Shown in pieces: positions 25,481 to 37,229 of a stretch of 64,000 nt of DNA. A program made the position numbers and the translations under genes. Where the stretch lies: the NCBI GenBank assembly GCA_012295275.1, contig CM022678.1:9848810-9912809 (forward strand), read 5' to 3'. The stretch is from Chrysomallon squamiferum. Lineage: Eukaryota; Mollusca; Gastropoda; Neomphalida; Peltospiridae. The notes under the pieces are model-generated. The model worked only from the letters and a program-made list of their open reading frames with translations. It was not told where the DNA came from and did not search any database. Position 1 is the stretch's first letter. The number at the start of each line of letters is the position of its first letter.

Positions 25481-26439
25481 GAGATTTCACAATGGTGTTG
25501 TTGTTGTGTGACGCTGGTGCCAATGTCAGCTCTCCTGTCTGTGTCAGCAAACACTACTGGGTAAAGTAATTATAACAATTTTACCATTTGAATTAGCTTG
25601 AACATTTAAATAAAGACTGTTTTATTACCAGTATCAGAAGTTTGAAATTTACTTAAACCAGTGTCACTGTAAAATATTCTGAACAGAAGTGTCCCAGTAG
25701 ATTGTTCTGTATGATTTATTAAGTACAAACAGTTCATAATACTATATTATTACACTTCATAACAGTATATTGTTATAACTGTATTAACATGTTTATTTAT
25801 ATGTAGTTATGTTAATAACAAAATTTAAGATGATAATCAAGGACTTGCTCATGTGAAAATGTTGAAATGATTTTCATTTCCTGGTTTTACCAGGATCTTT
25901 GGTTTTTTAGGTTTTCAACATAAATAATATGGAAGATTCTAGAAAGTCACCCAGATTTCAGTGTCAAAATCAGGTGAGCCTGTCATTACTCAGTAGACTA
26001 TGACAAAAACAAAACTGTAAACTATGAATTAATCTAACTACTGTTTAACTTCATAGTGAACTTGGTTATCAAGTCTTTTAGGTTTGTGCTGTAAAAAAGG
26101 GTCTACAGCTATTTGGCTGAAACCAAGAACTAGAGTGGGTGTTTTGTCATCAGTGGTAGAGGTAGAAGAGCTTCAGTCAATAAACAACATGGAGGTAAAA
26201 TGTAGAAAGACAGGAAAAGGAGAAGAGCTTTTCATGGAGCAGATTACAGTTAGTATACAGAATTCAACAGATTTCATGTTGATATTTCAAACTGTGATTA
26301 TTCTGATGAGCAGAAGAAAAAGTTAGAGAGAATACTTAGCAAATACTCTGATGTTACTTAACTGATGTATTTGGTAAAGATGACCTTGATTTGATGTTTA
26401 CTGACATTGTAAAACATAACATACATACAAGTGATAACA

Positions 26440-26790
26440 TTCCAGTGTCACAACCGTACAGAAGAATACCACCCCGTCAGTATCAGAAAGTTAAGGAGCT
26501 GATCAAGAAACTTATGAAGCAAGATGTAATTTGACCCAGCCATAGCCCGTATTGTCCTGTTGTTATAGTCAGGAAAACAGACAACACAATTAATGTGTGT
26601 GTGGTCTACAGGTGGCTGAATACTAAAACTAGAAAAGATTGTTTTCCATTATGTAGAATAGATGAATCATTAGATGCTTTGTATGGAGCAAAATGGTTCA
26701 CTACACTGGATATGGCCAGTGGATACACCCAATGGGAAGTTCCAGAGACACCAAAGGACCTGATGTTATTCTGGGGGTTTGCCAGTTAAT
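26440..26790 (+). pseudogene. Reverse transcriptase fragment of the Gypsy relic
   Basis: Best-preserved piece. The phrase PYRRIPPRQYQKVKELIKKL (about 26456-26515) is followed by a stop, then by PVVIVRKTDN, the VYRWLN block and TLDMASGYTQWEV, where the aspartate of the first RT catalytic motif (TLDMASGY) is present. An in-frame stop after FWGFAS ends it before the second catalytic motif. By family, this enzyme copies element RNA into DNA; this copy cannot. Confidence 0.8.
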
Positions 26791-26959
26791 GCAGATGTTA
26801 TGTTAAGGGATTATCAGTTACTGCTGGACCTTTGCATTCTTTGGTGAACAGGTTCCAAATTAAGAAAAATCAAACATTGTTAAAGGGTGCTTGGGATGAG
26901 AGTTATCAAAAAGCTTTCAATACTTTAAAAGAGAAGTTAACTTCAGCTTCAATATCAGG

Positions 26960-27230
26960 GTAGCTGATTTCAGTGAACCTTTCATTGTGGAAACTGCTGC
27001 AAGTTTTCATGGTGTGGGAGAAGTACTGTCACAGGAGCAGAATGGGCAAAGGAAAGAAATTACATATGCTAGACAGAGCTTGAGACCCACTGTGAGAAAC
27101 ATGAATAATTACATGAAGTTAGAGCTCGTTGGTCTGAAATGGGCTGAGACTGAAAAGTTTAAAGATTATCTCCTTGGACACAAATTTACAATCTATACAG
27201 ACAGACAACATTCCAGTTAGTCGTCTTGAT
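26960..27230 (+). pseudogene. RNase H fragment of the Gypsy relic
   Basis: Begins after the deleted RT palm. It reads ETAASFHGVGEVLSQEQNG, then ARQSLRP, then LELVGLKWAETEKFKDYLLG and TIYTDRQH, the usual order for the RNase H-like domain of Ty3/Gypsy polyproteins. The first catalytic aspartate position (normally DAS) is substituted (TAAS), consistent with decay. Confidence 0.75.
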
Positions 27231-28300
27231 AACACAAACTTACATGCAGTGGAAGAAACATGGGCATCTCAGCTGGCACAATTTGATTTTGATGTGAAAT
27301 ATCGTTCAACACAATAAGAATATCGATGGTCTATCCAGGAAGAAATTTCACAGAATGACATCTACTTCAGTGGAAGCTGCTTTGAGAGATACTGCTAGTA
27401 GTACAGAAGTTCCACAAACAATGAGACAAGTTATAAAAGGTGGTGGAAGAAAAGTCACACAGTAAACTGTAACAGTGGAACAATTTAATGAAACTATGGA
27501 AGCCACAACATCATCTCCCAGCTTTAGAAGAACTAGCAGTGATGCAGGCAACAGACAAGTTAATAAGCAGATTGTTGCATTACATGGCTACCATGCAGAG
27601 CTGAGAGAAGATTAGAATAATCAGGTTTCTTCACAATAGGATGGATTATTTCCAGAAAACAAAGTCCTTTACAGAAAAGTAAAGGACCCCAACTTTGCAA
27701 GTATGAAGCAGACTGTACTACCAGGAATGATGAAGAAGAAAGTTCTGCATAGTTTACATAATCAGACACCAATGTTTTGAAAGAAGCATGAGTCTTATTA
27801 GAAGATGTAACAGGCCTGCAATGCACACAGATGTGGAACAATGGTGTAAAGAGTTTGAAAGGTGTGTGATAGCTAAACTGCCACAACTCAAACTGAAATA
27901 CCTTTGGGACTATTAGACCTCATGAGACTTGGATTTCACAGTGCTGCAGCCATCTTCAAGTGGCAAAGAAAATGTCTTAAACATGACTTTATATTTTCTA
28001 GTATTTATTTTGTTTGTAACATTAAAAAGTTCAAGAGACAGACAGAAGAAATATCATCACGTTCCTTCCTCTCTACAAACATAAATACAATTATAATTAA
28101 TAAATACTGTCTTACACTGACTTAGAAAATATCATTTTGTTCTGTAAAACAGAAATGTCTGCAGATTGTGTTGAATGGTTTAATTATCTAAATCTGTTGC
28201 ATTTTCTAGATTCAAGGATTTTCTGTCTGAAATGTTTAATTACGTGTGCACACATGGACAGGAAGACACATTTCACTTTCTTTTATAATGGAGCCAGAAA

Positions 28301-28510
28301 CAGTCTGATGGAAGCACTAATGTGATTTGATTCTGTGCCTACCCACACTTCATACACTGACTTACACATTGACTAGTGAGAAGTGTTTGATAATCATACT
28401 GAAAACAGTCTGATGGAAGCACTAATGTGATTTGATTCTGTGCCTACCCACACTTCATACACTGACTTACACATTGACTAGTGAGAAGTGTTTGATAATC
28501 ATACTGAAAA
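28301..28510. repeat. Recent 105-bp tandem duplication
   Basis: A 105-bp block starting CAGTCTGATGGAAGCACTAA at 28301 is repeated at 28406 with essentially no differences. Perfect identity amid eroded sequence marks it as recent. Confidence 0.95.
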
Positions 28511-28907
28511 CACAGCAGTCAGTTTAATTCATAGTTTACAGTTTTCTCTCTCACTTTATTCCAGTGATTAACCACTGTCAAATAAAATACTTGATAACCA
28601 ATTTGACTAGAAAATAAAATAAAATAAAATAAGGAAAGAAAATAATTATGAAAAGCAGCTAAAAATATATAAATAGATGACATTTCTCTTCAATAGAATA
28701 GCTATTGAATCAGATCTGTTGTTTTACTAATTACTCATTTAAGTTTTTTATTATATTTAAAATAACTGAATTTAACTTTAAAAAATGCGAAAGTGTAAAA
28801 AATAATAATAATACAATAAACATATTAAAAACTGATCACACATAATCCTAATTTTCATTTAGAATTTAACAGTTTATAAATTCTTTAAAAAATTATTCCA
28901 ATATCTG

Positions 28908-29010
28908 TAGAAATTAATGGTGGTTTGAGACCATCATGTGGTTTCCTGTCACAGTACAAGATGCAGTCAGTTGCGGAAATGATTTCTTGTCAGATTAAAT
29001 CAAGTTTGTT
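28908..29010 (+). pseudogene. Cysteine-bearing exon, paralogue of 9282-9383
   Basis: Acceptor ATCTGTAG is followed by an open frame reading INGGLRPSCGFLSQYKMQSV and ending MISCQIKS. It matches the minus-strand exon at 9282-9383 at both DNA and protein level; one cysteine is replaced by glycine (NCG to NGG). The donor is altered (AAATCAAGTTTGT), so splicing may be lost. It heads a series of plus-strand exon-like blocks up to 31240. Confidence 0.45.
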
Positions 29011-29416
29011 GTTACAATGATCAATGAACATTACAAATACATAAAATATATTCACTGTTTAACCGAATAAGTCAGGAAATCCTATTAAAGTATAGATTTA
29101 TTTACATATACGTATATTGTGTCTGTATTATAACCATTGTAAGAATATAAAATAAAATGTGTTTCCCCACTGTTTTTGTTAGTTATTTTTGACAAATCTT
29201 TTAAATATGTTTTTTTCATTCATTTGAAAAACAAATTCTGTTATTTTGATTAATTATTAATGGAGCTCAGTGTGGAATGGGAAACAGTGTAATGTTTCAG
29301 GGATAGAGTGACCTCTGGAATTATTCTGGATTCTTGTTTATTAGCAAACTATTAATCATGTATATGTATATTATAAATTTTAATAAACTCGTATACTTCT
29401 ATGTTATATTTACAGA

Positions 29417-29563
29417 TGACTGAACTTCCACTGCAGTCCATGTTGGCCACGATGTTGATCATGTCAGTTCACGTGACAGAATTCTCACATTGTCTCCATG
29501 TTGTCTGAGCAGAATGTTCTCTACAGACCAAAGGTTGAAACTGCTGTTTTTTATAGGTGTCAA
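29417..29563 (+). pseudogene. Exon-like block, unidentified
   Basis: Preceded by TATTTACAG and followed by TTTATAG/GTGTCA. One frame reads HVGHDVDHVSSRDRILTLSP, then CCLSRMFSTDQRLKLLFF, after an early stop. It could be a decayed exon between the cysteine exon (28908) and the block at 30150. No family recognised. Confidence 0.25.
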
Positions 29564-30149
29564 AGATATAATTAAACTAATACTACAGAAGAAAAAAAGT
29601 AAAACAGAAAAGTTATTATTAACAAATATCTTATATACAACATTCTATGTTTTGGAAATAAAAAAATAATAATAATAAAAAAGATAAAAGGAAAGTGAAC
29701 TCTTTATTATTAAAATCCAAGAAAAAAAGTATCCATGATAAATAAAATAAATTCCTTTTCTGTCCATCCAAAATCTTATTTTGTTTATTTATGGTGAACA
29801 GTCTTGTTAATTACAATGTTTGTCAAGTTTACCACAAAACTGAAGAAATGTGTAGCTTGGCATTTTTGCTGATTATGAACTCTAAAAATTATAAACTTCT
29901 GAATTTTTTACAAAATAACAGACAAGCAGATAATTTTCAAGAGATATCTTAATGATGATATAAGATGTAATATTTAAATTGTGTAAAATGTATTTATTCT
30001 GACTAAATAATTTGTAATTTTAATGCTTTAAGTAACTTTTAAATAATAATTTGCTATTCTTTCCAATGATAAATGTTATATATTTTTTTAGTAAATCAAT
30101 TTTATTTATTAGGGTTATCAGTGATAAGTTTTGTTTACTACTTTTACAG

Positions 30150-30331
30150 GATAAACAAGCCCTTGCTGACCAGAAAAGTTCTATCAGGCCAAGGATGACC
30201 ACTTGACCAGGCTTGTAGTACAATTCAGTGAAGAACAATCATTTCTCCAGTTCTTGCTGTTAAAAAGAAATTTGTACAAACTCAGATGAGTTCAAGTGTT
30301 TTGAAATCAGATGCTGAGTATAATGGACAGG
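30150..30331 (+). pseudogene. Exon-like block with frameshift, unidentified
   Basis: Acceptor TTTTACAG and donor GGACAG/GTAATT bound a block that starts DKQALADQKSSIRPR in one frame and continues DDHLTRLVVQFSEEQSFLQF in another. A single indel near 30188 would explain the change. The composition is hydrophilic and helix-like. The longer minus-strand open frame over this region is a shadow. Confidence 0.3.
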
Positions 30332-30898
30332 TAATTCAGTTTACAACTAGATTTTATAAACCGTAAAATATAAATCATTTAATGTCATATGAGAATATTT
30401 TAATATTATTATTATATATAATTTTCTTTTTTTAAATAATGATATCTGTAGATGCAAAGAAAAAGACAAACTGTGACATTGATATAGCAGTTGGGAGAAA
30501 AGGACTGTACTTTAGAAAATGTATGTTCAAAAATTAACACATAAAGATTATTGATCTTACTTGTCAATTTTTATAAAATATATTAATTTATTTACTTAAT
30601 TAAAAGTAAAATGGATGTTACTGCTTTAAGAAAGAAAATACATATTTTTTTTTAAAACATTAATCAAGTATCTGAGTTGATTTTTCAAACTTGTATTAAA
30701 CACACATTTCCCCAGACAGTGAAAAATAGAGGTCCAACAAGAACTGTTTAAATAAATATAATTAAACTTTATTTTATTTCAGTTAAATTAACTGTACTTA
30801 TTATTGGTTGAAAACATTACTTCAGATTCAAATGATAAAATATAAAATTATAGTGGGTCTTGTTAAAATGTTTGAATGTAATATTTTATATTTCAGAC

Positions 30899-31240
30899 AC
30901 CACAGAAAGCTATTTACAAGTATTGTTATCCACTGAATCTAAATGACTTGTCAAGTTTGCCTCCAAGTTCTTCAAGTTTTCTGACTGTACTGAACTAAGT
31001 AAACAGAAGATAAAACATCTCCACAGTAAATATAAAGAACTGAATAACTGAATAAAATAACATTTTAAAAACATTACTTGTGTGGATCATGGACTGTTCT
31101 TATTGAAGAAATTATAATATTGTGATACTGAATTTAGATTCAAAGTTACAATGTTGTTCATGAAAGATGTAATCAGATATATTCAGTATACAGAATGTTT
31201 GAACCAGACACAGCACCAAGTACAGACAAGTCTGTGAAAA
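30899..31240 (+). pseudogene. Terminal exon pair of an unidentified gene (inverted paralogue at 56290-56650)
   Basis: Acceptor TATTTCAG at 30898 precedes a block reading DTTESYLQVLLSTESK, stop, LVKFASKFFKFSDCTELSKQ and KIKHLHSKYKEL. A second block begins after GAATTTAG at about 31131 with FKVTMLFMKDVIRYIQYTEC. Both blocks and the 400 bp beyond match the minus strand of 56015-56650 in order. The in-frame stop is shared by both copies, so either the frame is read differently or the parent was already defective. Function unknown. Confidence 0.4.
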
Positions 31241-32300
31241 AAGAAGTTACTTTTTTTTTTTAAATGATTTAATGTCAGAAATCCTTGATTACTGACTTAA
31301 AACAAAAGTACACACTTCATATTAAAAAATATTTGGTTTAAGGGAGATAATTTTTTTTAAATTTAATTTTATATTTTTAAATAATTTTTTTGAAAGAACA
31401 ATGTACTTAATCATCTGCTCAAAACTTAAATACTAAGAGTTTTGGTAAAGATTTACCCTATAAAACTTTGTTAAAACATAAAATGGAATCAGTTGTGTAA
31501 ACCTGTGTTTGCCATGTATTTGTTGTTTGGAAGATAAAATCAGAAACTGAAAATGTTCTTAATCACTAATTTGCAGGCTTCATTATATGTCAAGTTATTT
31601 ATTAAGTTTTATAGTTTTTGTAAACAAATGTCTTGGTATTCTTTTTCTTTTCTATGTTGTATATTTTATTAATATATTTATATTGATCACTAGAAATCTT
31701 GGTATTTTTGTGTTTTATAACCTCTCAACTCTTTAAAACTTCATGAAATATTTAAAACAATTTTTAATTTGAAACTTTGAAACATTTTATATCATGGTTT
31801 TCTAAATTTTTAATGAACAATTTTGGCAAAGTTTTTCTAAACTTTTATTTTTCATTTGAAAAAGTAGTTTTGATGTAAAACTTTGTTTTCTTATTGAAAT
31901 AAGTATTTCAAATTATTCTGGTTTTTGTGTTTCATTTTATATGTATTGTTTTAGCAAGCTTTTATTAAATTAGAGGGTGAGGAATATTTTTATTTATATA
32001 GTTTTGATACAATAACCCAAACTTAGTATATACTGAGCATTATAAATTCGTATACACTAATAATATCATTTTATACTTGTTAATAATTTTTTATTCAATA
32101 CTTAAGATAATGTTTATTTAACACTGAAAATCAGTGAGTAAGAAATCAAAAATTGTTAAAAACACAAAAAAGATAACAAAACAAACCCTGGTTGGTACAG
32201 CTAACTTTATTTTCACTGTTGTCATAATTCATTTTTAACAACATTATGAAAAAATAATAATAATAAAAATCATGTTTGACAACTAATAACCATGAAGTGT
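31240..32300. repeat. Non-coding part of the inverted duplication
   Basis: 31240-31650 matches the reverse complement of 56015-56300 (AGAAATCCTTGATT, AGGGAGATAATTTT, AAGATTTA, TTGTTTGGAAGAT, CAAATGTCTTGGTATTCTTT). Separately, 32160-32290 matches the reverse complement of 58260-58390 (AACAAACCCTG, CAGCTAACTTTATTTT, ACATTATGAAAAAAT). The two blocks are not colinear in the partner, so rearrangement followed duplication. A (CATT)n tract lies at 32319-32345. Confidence 0.7.
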
Positions 32301-33582
32301 AATTAAATAGATATTTATTCATTCATTCATTCATTCATTCATTCACTCTGTATCTCCTTGTTAATTTACTGCCTCCACCTTCTTCATTCACTTCTTTGTG
32401 TAAAAAACATAAAACATTGAAACAACAAATAAAACACAAAACAACACAACACAACAGAAATGTAGAAACACAACACAACAGAAATGATTAATTGTTTACA
32501 TATTTTAATAATTATAAATTACTGAAAACCATGCAGAATAAGTAATACAGTTTTTTAGGTAACGGTGATAATATTTTATTAATTAACAAGTTTTGTTTTA
32601 ATTTTTAAAATCTATACAATGCTAGAAAAACATTTTAATTAAGTTCTTTCATTTTTTTTTTTTTTTTATTGGGATTTTCTGGGGGTTTTGAGTATACAGA
32701 TTTATAATGATGAAGTAGAATTTAAGGAAATAGAAATAGAAAAGCAGAAAATACTTGACTTTTGTCAAAAGTTGATTCTGCATAACATGCTAAGTACATT
32801 TTAAGTAAATTAGATAAATATTATCTTGCAAAACAGACAAAAATTATTAGCTGTTTTAACAGTTTTGTGAGTTTTTTAGATTATTAATAATAATCAATAA
32901 AATATTAAAAACAAGAAATAACAGTAAAAATTCTAATCTACAATCCACCTTTAATTTTCTGACTGGATTCTTTAAAACTGAGTGTTCCATTTGTTTTAAG
33001 ACAACTCACTAATCTTGAAAAACAAGAAAATATCAGTAAAACCTGCCATTGAAGAAGAAACAAAATAAATAAGAAAATAAGAAAATATAGAAATAATTAT
33101 TTAAAAATTTAAAAACAAAAGAAGAAAATAAAACAAGAAAAGCACACCTAAAATCAAACTGAAAAGAAGAACAAAATGGATATTTCAGAAGCATATCAGA
33201 CAAAAAGAACAAGTTACATGATAAAAAAGTCTTTAAGCTATTACAAATTTAATTTTTTTTTTCACAGACTAAATTAAAATTAAAAAACAAAAAGAAATTA
33301 AAGATCTAAGAAAACAAAACAAAAAACAACAAATCAAACAACCAAAACAAAAAAAATGTGTAAAACCCATGAAAATAAATAAATAAATAAATAAATACTA
33401 AACTGCAAATTATTAAAATATGTATTTAATTGCAAAGATAGGATTCAACAGCACATTTTTAATAAAATGAAGCAAACCTAAAATTTTATTTTACACTTAA
33501 ATCACCATCCACTCAGATTTTTTATTTTTAAAATAAGAGCTCCAAAATTATTAAAAGTTAAAAGAAAAACACACACACAGTC

Positions 33583-33623
<41 letters not shown>

Positions 33624-33794
33624 TAATAATAAAAAATAATAGTATAAATTAATTATAACAGTTAAAAGGAAGAAACATTTTTAAATTTGCAATGTAACAA
33701 ACTAAGAAATGAAAATATAAAAATAAAATGACTGGCTGAGAAAGAAAAATAAAACACTAAATAAAATAATATGTGTATGTGTGTTTGTATATTT

Positions 33795-33841
<47 letters not shown>

Positions 33842-34100
33842 GTAAATAGAGACACATTAGAAGTATAAATAATTACCATTGAATTATACACACAACTGCA
33901 CACATTAAACTTTCAGAACCAGGACAAATAACAACAAACCCACCTATAAAAAAAAAAACATGGAAAACATAAAAACCACTAACTCAAATGATTCTCAAAT
34001 GATTCAAAATGAAAATTAGGATTTACAAAAACAGCAGGCAGAAAGGCCCAATTTGAATTTAAAAAATGAAAAAAGTTGACCAGAAGCAAAAGGTGATAAA
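32300..34100. other. A-rich non-coding stretch
   Basis: Plus strand is strongly A-rich. It includes (TAA)n at about 33586-33620, (AATA)n near 33375-33398 and (GT)n at 33797-33839. No exon seen. Its A-rich, G-poor plus strand resembles that of the LINE that follows, so part could be 5' LINE sequence too decayed to read. Confidence 0.5.
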
Positions 34101-36573
34101 TAAGAAACCAACAAACACTGACTCAGACAAAACCCTGAATGGAAAATAATAACAACCCATGGAAAGTTTATTTTGGGATCAACACAAAACTCTTAAAGAC
34201 TTTTTGTTCCACTGTAACCATCTGGGATCAACATTTTCTTACTGGGAATTACCTACACAATCCTGAAACTCTGTCTCAAAAAACAGTAAAAAAAAATCAA
34301 CAACAACCTGAAAAAAAAATGAGTGAAAAAAAAAAAAATCCAAAAATTTTTTAAATATATCACAAAAATACATTACCAGGATAGAAATAAGAAATTAAAG
34401 AAAAAAAAATGTTTACAACAAGATTCATTCACAAACAAAGCCAAGCTAGTTAATGTCAGTATATGGAGGGAAAAGCAAGCTACTGGACCACACTTACCTT
34501 TAACAGAAAACCTGCCATGACAACAATTACAACTACCAACAAACAGAAATGAGGTCTCATTTACTTGTGTGGCCTCTGACAGAACTGGTGGCACACAACC
34601 AAATGTACACAGTGATACAGCTCAAGTCATTAGCATGCAGCTACTGCAGTGTCCATCACATAGAAACCCCAGCCAGTCCTGATACCTCGCAAAACATGCA
34701 AACTTTCAGCAACTACATGAAGAAAATTATAAACAGAGCCCCAAAAAATAAATAATTTCAACAAAAGAACCTCCATTAACACAAAACATATCTCTCACAT
34801 GATAAACACCTAACACAGGGCTTTCCATTCTTGTTTGTCTTAATGATGTTACATTCACCTTCACCAGTGTGTCCAGTTCACCACTGATTTAACACTAACA
34901 GCAAACACACTGCAGCACTGAGTCAATGGGAAGTTCTAAATGAGCTGAATTGTGACCACCTCCCAATTTCAATAGCAAGAAAACCTTCTCCAACAACTCA
35001 ATATTTACATCAAAATGAAATTTCACCAAAGCAGACTGGGAAGGATTCTGCAAACATGGAAACATCTTAAACTAAAAAACACAAATGAAACAGACACACA
35101 TTGCACTTCACATTTACAACTCAGCTGTCACTGAACACAAAACTAAAACCAAAAACTGCACTGACAAAATATCCACTGCATGGAGGACCGAGCTTATTGG
35201 AAATCAATAAATACAGAAGACAGCATATAAAAACCCAATTTAAAAAAAAATAAATCAATCTACACTTGAAAAATACAAAATAGTCAAAAACATTAGTAAT
35301 AATACATGGTATTTTTAATGTAACTTGGTAAACAGGAAAGATAACAACAGTCTGGAAACTTGCATAAACCTTACAAATACCATTCACTACCAGTCAACAA
35401 CAGACCAGTTACACTAACATCACACATGTAAAACCCTTGACACACTGGTAAAACACACACCTGAACAAAAATTTAATCAACAACAATTTAACAAGTAAAC
35501 AACATAACACTACAACAGTTTACTAAATTCTATTCAATAAATAAAATAAAAAGTAATTACATAGATGTCTGGTGTGCAGGCAGATCTCTAAACAACCAAA
35601 CACAAACAAACATAAACAACTTGAATGACTGACTTTAAACTGAAAGACAAAGATTTAACTTAGACAGCATGTCTCCTTTCTAATAAAGTAAAAGAAAAAA
35701 AGAAAGAAAGATAACAGCAAAATAACACTAACAAATAGATAACCATTTATTAACAAAGAAAATCATTCCAATTTTTGGTAGTCACATTTGACACCCAGCT
35801 TCGGATGCCACATCCTGAAGATAATTACATCTTGTAAAAACTTTTACCAAACATCACACTGCCTGACAGTCTCGTGTTAGAATAAAACATACAAACATTA
35901 AAATACAGACAAAAACCTACACACACTAAAATACTGTGTTAAAATCCACTCTCAGTAACAAACATCTCATGAAGGATCTAGGCCCTGATCAACCCTTTAA
36001 AACTCATCTTTCACTACAATCTAGTTTTTAAACAACAGTCAGCCATCTTAAAATGGAGACTGGAGTGTGAATGTTGCAACCAGCAAATAGTAAACAAATA
36101 AAATAAAAATTAGTTACACCTATTATCATCAAAACCCAAAATTTTCAAACTACAAAAAACCAAAAACCGACTTAATCAAAATCCACAATCTAAAAATCAA
36201 TTTCAAACACAAAATCATTTTAGTAACAAACTAATAACAACAACATTATCAAACTCAGAACCAGCTAGTCCACCAATCTAAACACAATCAAATTCAAACA
36301 CATAATAAACACAACACCAAACTTTAGCTGTGGAATTTCTGAAACCATGAAACATTACTTATTTCTCTGTCCACATTTTTCCAGTGACCACCTAATGCTA
36401 CATAACATTTTCTATGAATTAAAACTGAATTTACACTTAAAAACATCTTGATAGCAACAGTTTAAAAAAAACTGAGAGCCAAACTTTAATTCAAACAAAT
36501 GTTTGACTAAATATTTTAAATAAATTCAAAACATAAAATAGCACAGAAACATAGGTTAAAAAAAAAAAAAAAA
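34100..36573 (+). mobile_element. LINE-type non-LTR retrotransposon relic
   Basis: Plus-strand fragments in the usual order. An endonuclease C-terminal end lies at about 34885-34990 (TDLTLTANTLQH, then a frame with NELNCDHLPISIARKP, i.e. the DHLPI motif). A TTFN-F-K/ADWE-like linker lies near 34990-35050. An RT entry motif NNRPVTLTSHM is at about 35390, with stops following. VTFDTQLRMPHPEDNYIL is at about 35783-35840. A terminal ETMKHYLFLCPHFSSDHLML lies at about 36340-36405. It ends in poly-A at 36558-36573. By family, these proteins nick target DNA and reverse-transcribe the element RNA. Here every domain carries stops or indels, and the RT catalytic core is not readable. Probably of the Jockey/CR1 group, but the subgroup is a guess. 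Confidence 0.65.
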
Positions 36574-36663
36574 TAGCATACACAGTAACAAACAACAAAA
36601 AAAGCAAATACACAATACAAAATAATTATATAAATTAATTAATTAAGAGATTAACTGACTCAC

Positions 36664-36797
36664 CAGCTGATAGATTTCTAACACAGAACTTCAGAACATA
36701 TTTTAAAAGTTCCACATTTTCTTGACACAAGGAAGTAAACTGGTTCTGGCTGGAGTGGGCTGTTTGGAATGTGAACTTTTTGTACTGACAAGTCAAA
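36664..36797 (-). other. Well-bounded exon of an unidentified gene
   Basis: Minus strand. A strong acceptor (CTAATTGTCTTCTTCAG) and donor (CAGCTG/GTGAGT) bound a fully open 134-bp exon. It encodes about 44 residues: LTCQYKKFTFQTAHSSQNQF, then TSLCQENVELLKYVLKFCVR. Three cysteines and amphipathic helix-like spacing are visible. It starts in phase 2 and ends in phase 1. Family unknown; it sits immediately after the LINE poly-A, so the element may have inserted in the following intron. Confidence 0.45.
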
Positions 36798-36961
36798 CTG
36801 AAGAAGACAATTAGCTTTTTCTTAAAAATGAAAATGAAAACAAAATTTAAAATAACAAACAAAAACATACTGCAATATAAAATCAATTAATCTAAGAATT
36901 AATATAATATCCTTAAAATTATTTATTAAAATTGCAGATTATTCAAATGAATTCTTACCCT

Positions 36962-37228
36962 GTGCAATAGCAGTCTGTTGATACTCCCCCCAAAGTGAAG
37001 ATTTAGTCTCACATGCAGAAAGATTTTCAAATTACTCCCTTTGAATCCTGTGACTGACTCAGACAAAATTAGTCATAATCTTGAGGAAAATGCTTCAGAA
37101 ATTGAACTATCCTTTCTCTGTCTTCACATGTAAGGCTTGTGAATTACTTTTCTTCTGCCAGATTTCTTTTCTCTCTCAGAGTTACCCCATTCAGTCTGCA
37201 GTGCTGTGAGTTTGTTCTGACTAATGCT
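36962..37228 (-). pseudogene. Pseudo-exon upstream of the 36664-36797 exon
   Basis: Minus strand. Acceptor TTTTTTACAG and donor TTGCACAGG/GTAAGA flank 267 bp that opens with ISQNKLTALQTEWGNSE in one frame, then LTCEDRERIVQFLKHFPQDY in another, then stops. The pieces look coding but no single frame is open. LTCEDRE- here and LTCQYKK- in the next exon suggest a repeated motif. Confidence 0.35.
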
Positions 37229-37229
37229 G

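Larger units (their letters stand above)
25480..27900 (+). mobile_element. Ty3/Gypsy-type retrotransposon relic (protease, RT, RNase H, start of integrase)
   Basis: Plus-strand blocks occur in the element order. A protease-like LLLCDAGANVS lies near 25500. TRVGVLSSVVEVEEL (about 26118-26170) matches the spacer before the RT of such elements. Reverse transcriptase follows at 26440-26790, with VYRWLNTKTRKD, PLCRIDESLDALYGAKWF, TLDMASGYTQWEV. RNase H lies at 26960-27230 (ending TIYTDRQH). An integrase zinc-binding region is at about 27730-27880 (LHNQTP, SLIRRCNRPAMHTDVEQWC and nearby cysteines, in broken frames). The RT catalytic YxDD region is deleted or scrambled between 26790 and 26940. Stops, frameshifts and deletions make it inert. 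I found no flanking LTRs, and the integrase core is not seen. Confidence 0.8.

Noticed and set aside
27348-27886. Minus-strand open frames over the Gypsy relic
   Set aside because: Antisense to the element's RNase H and integrase-region remnants.
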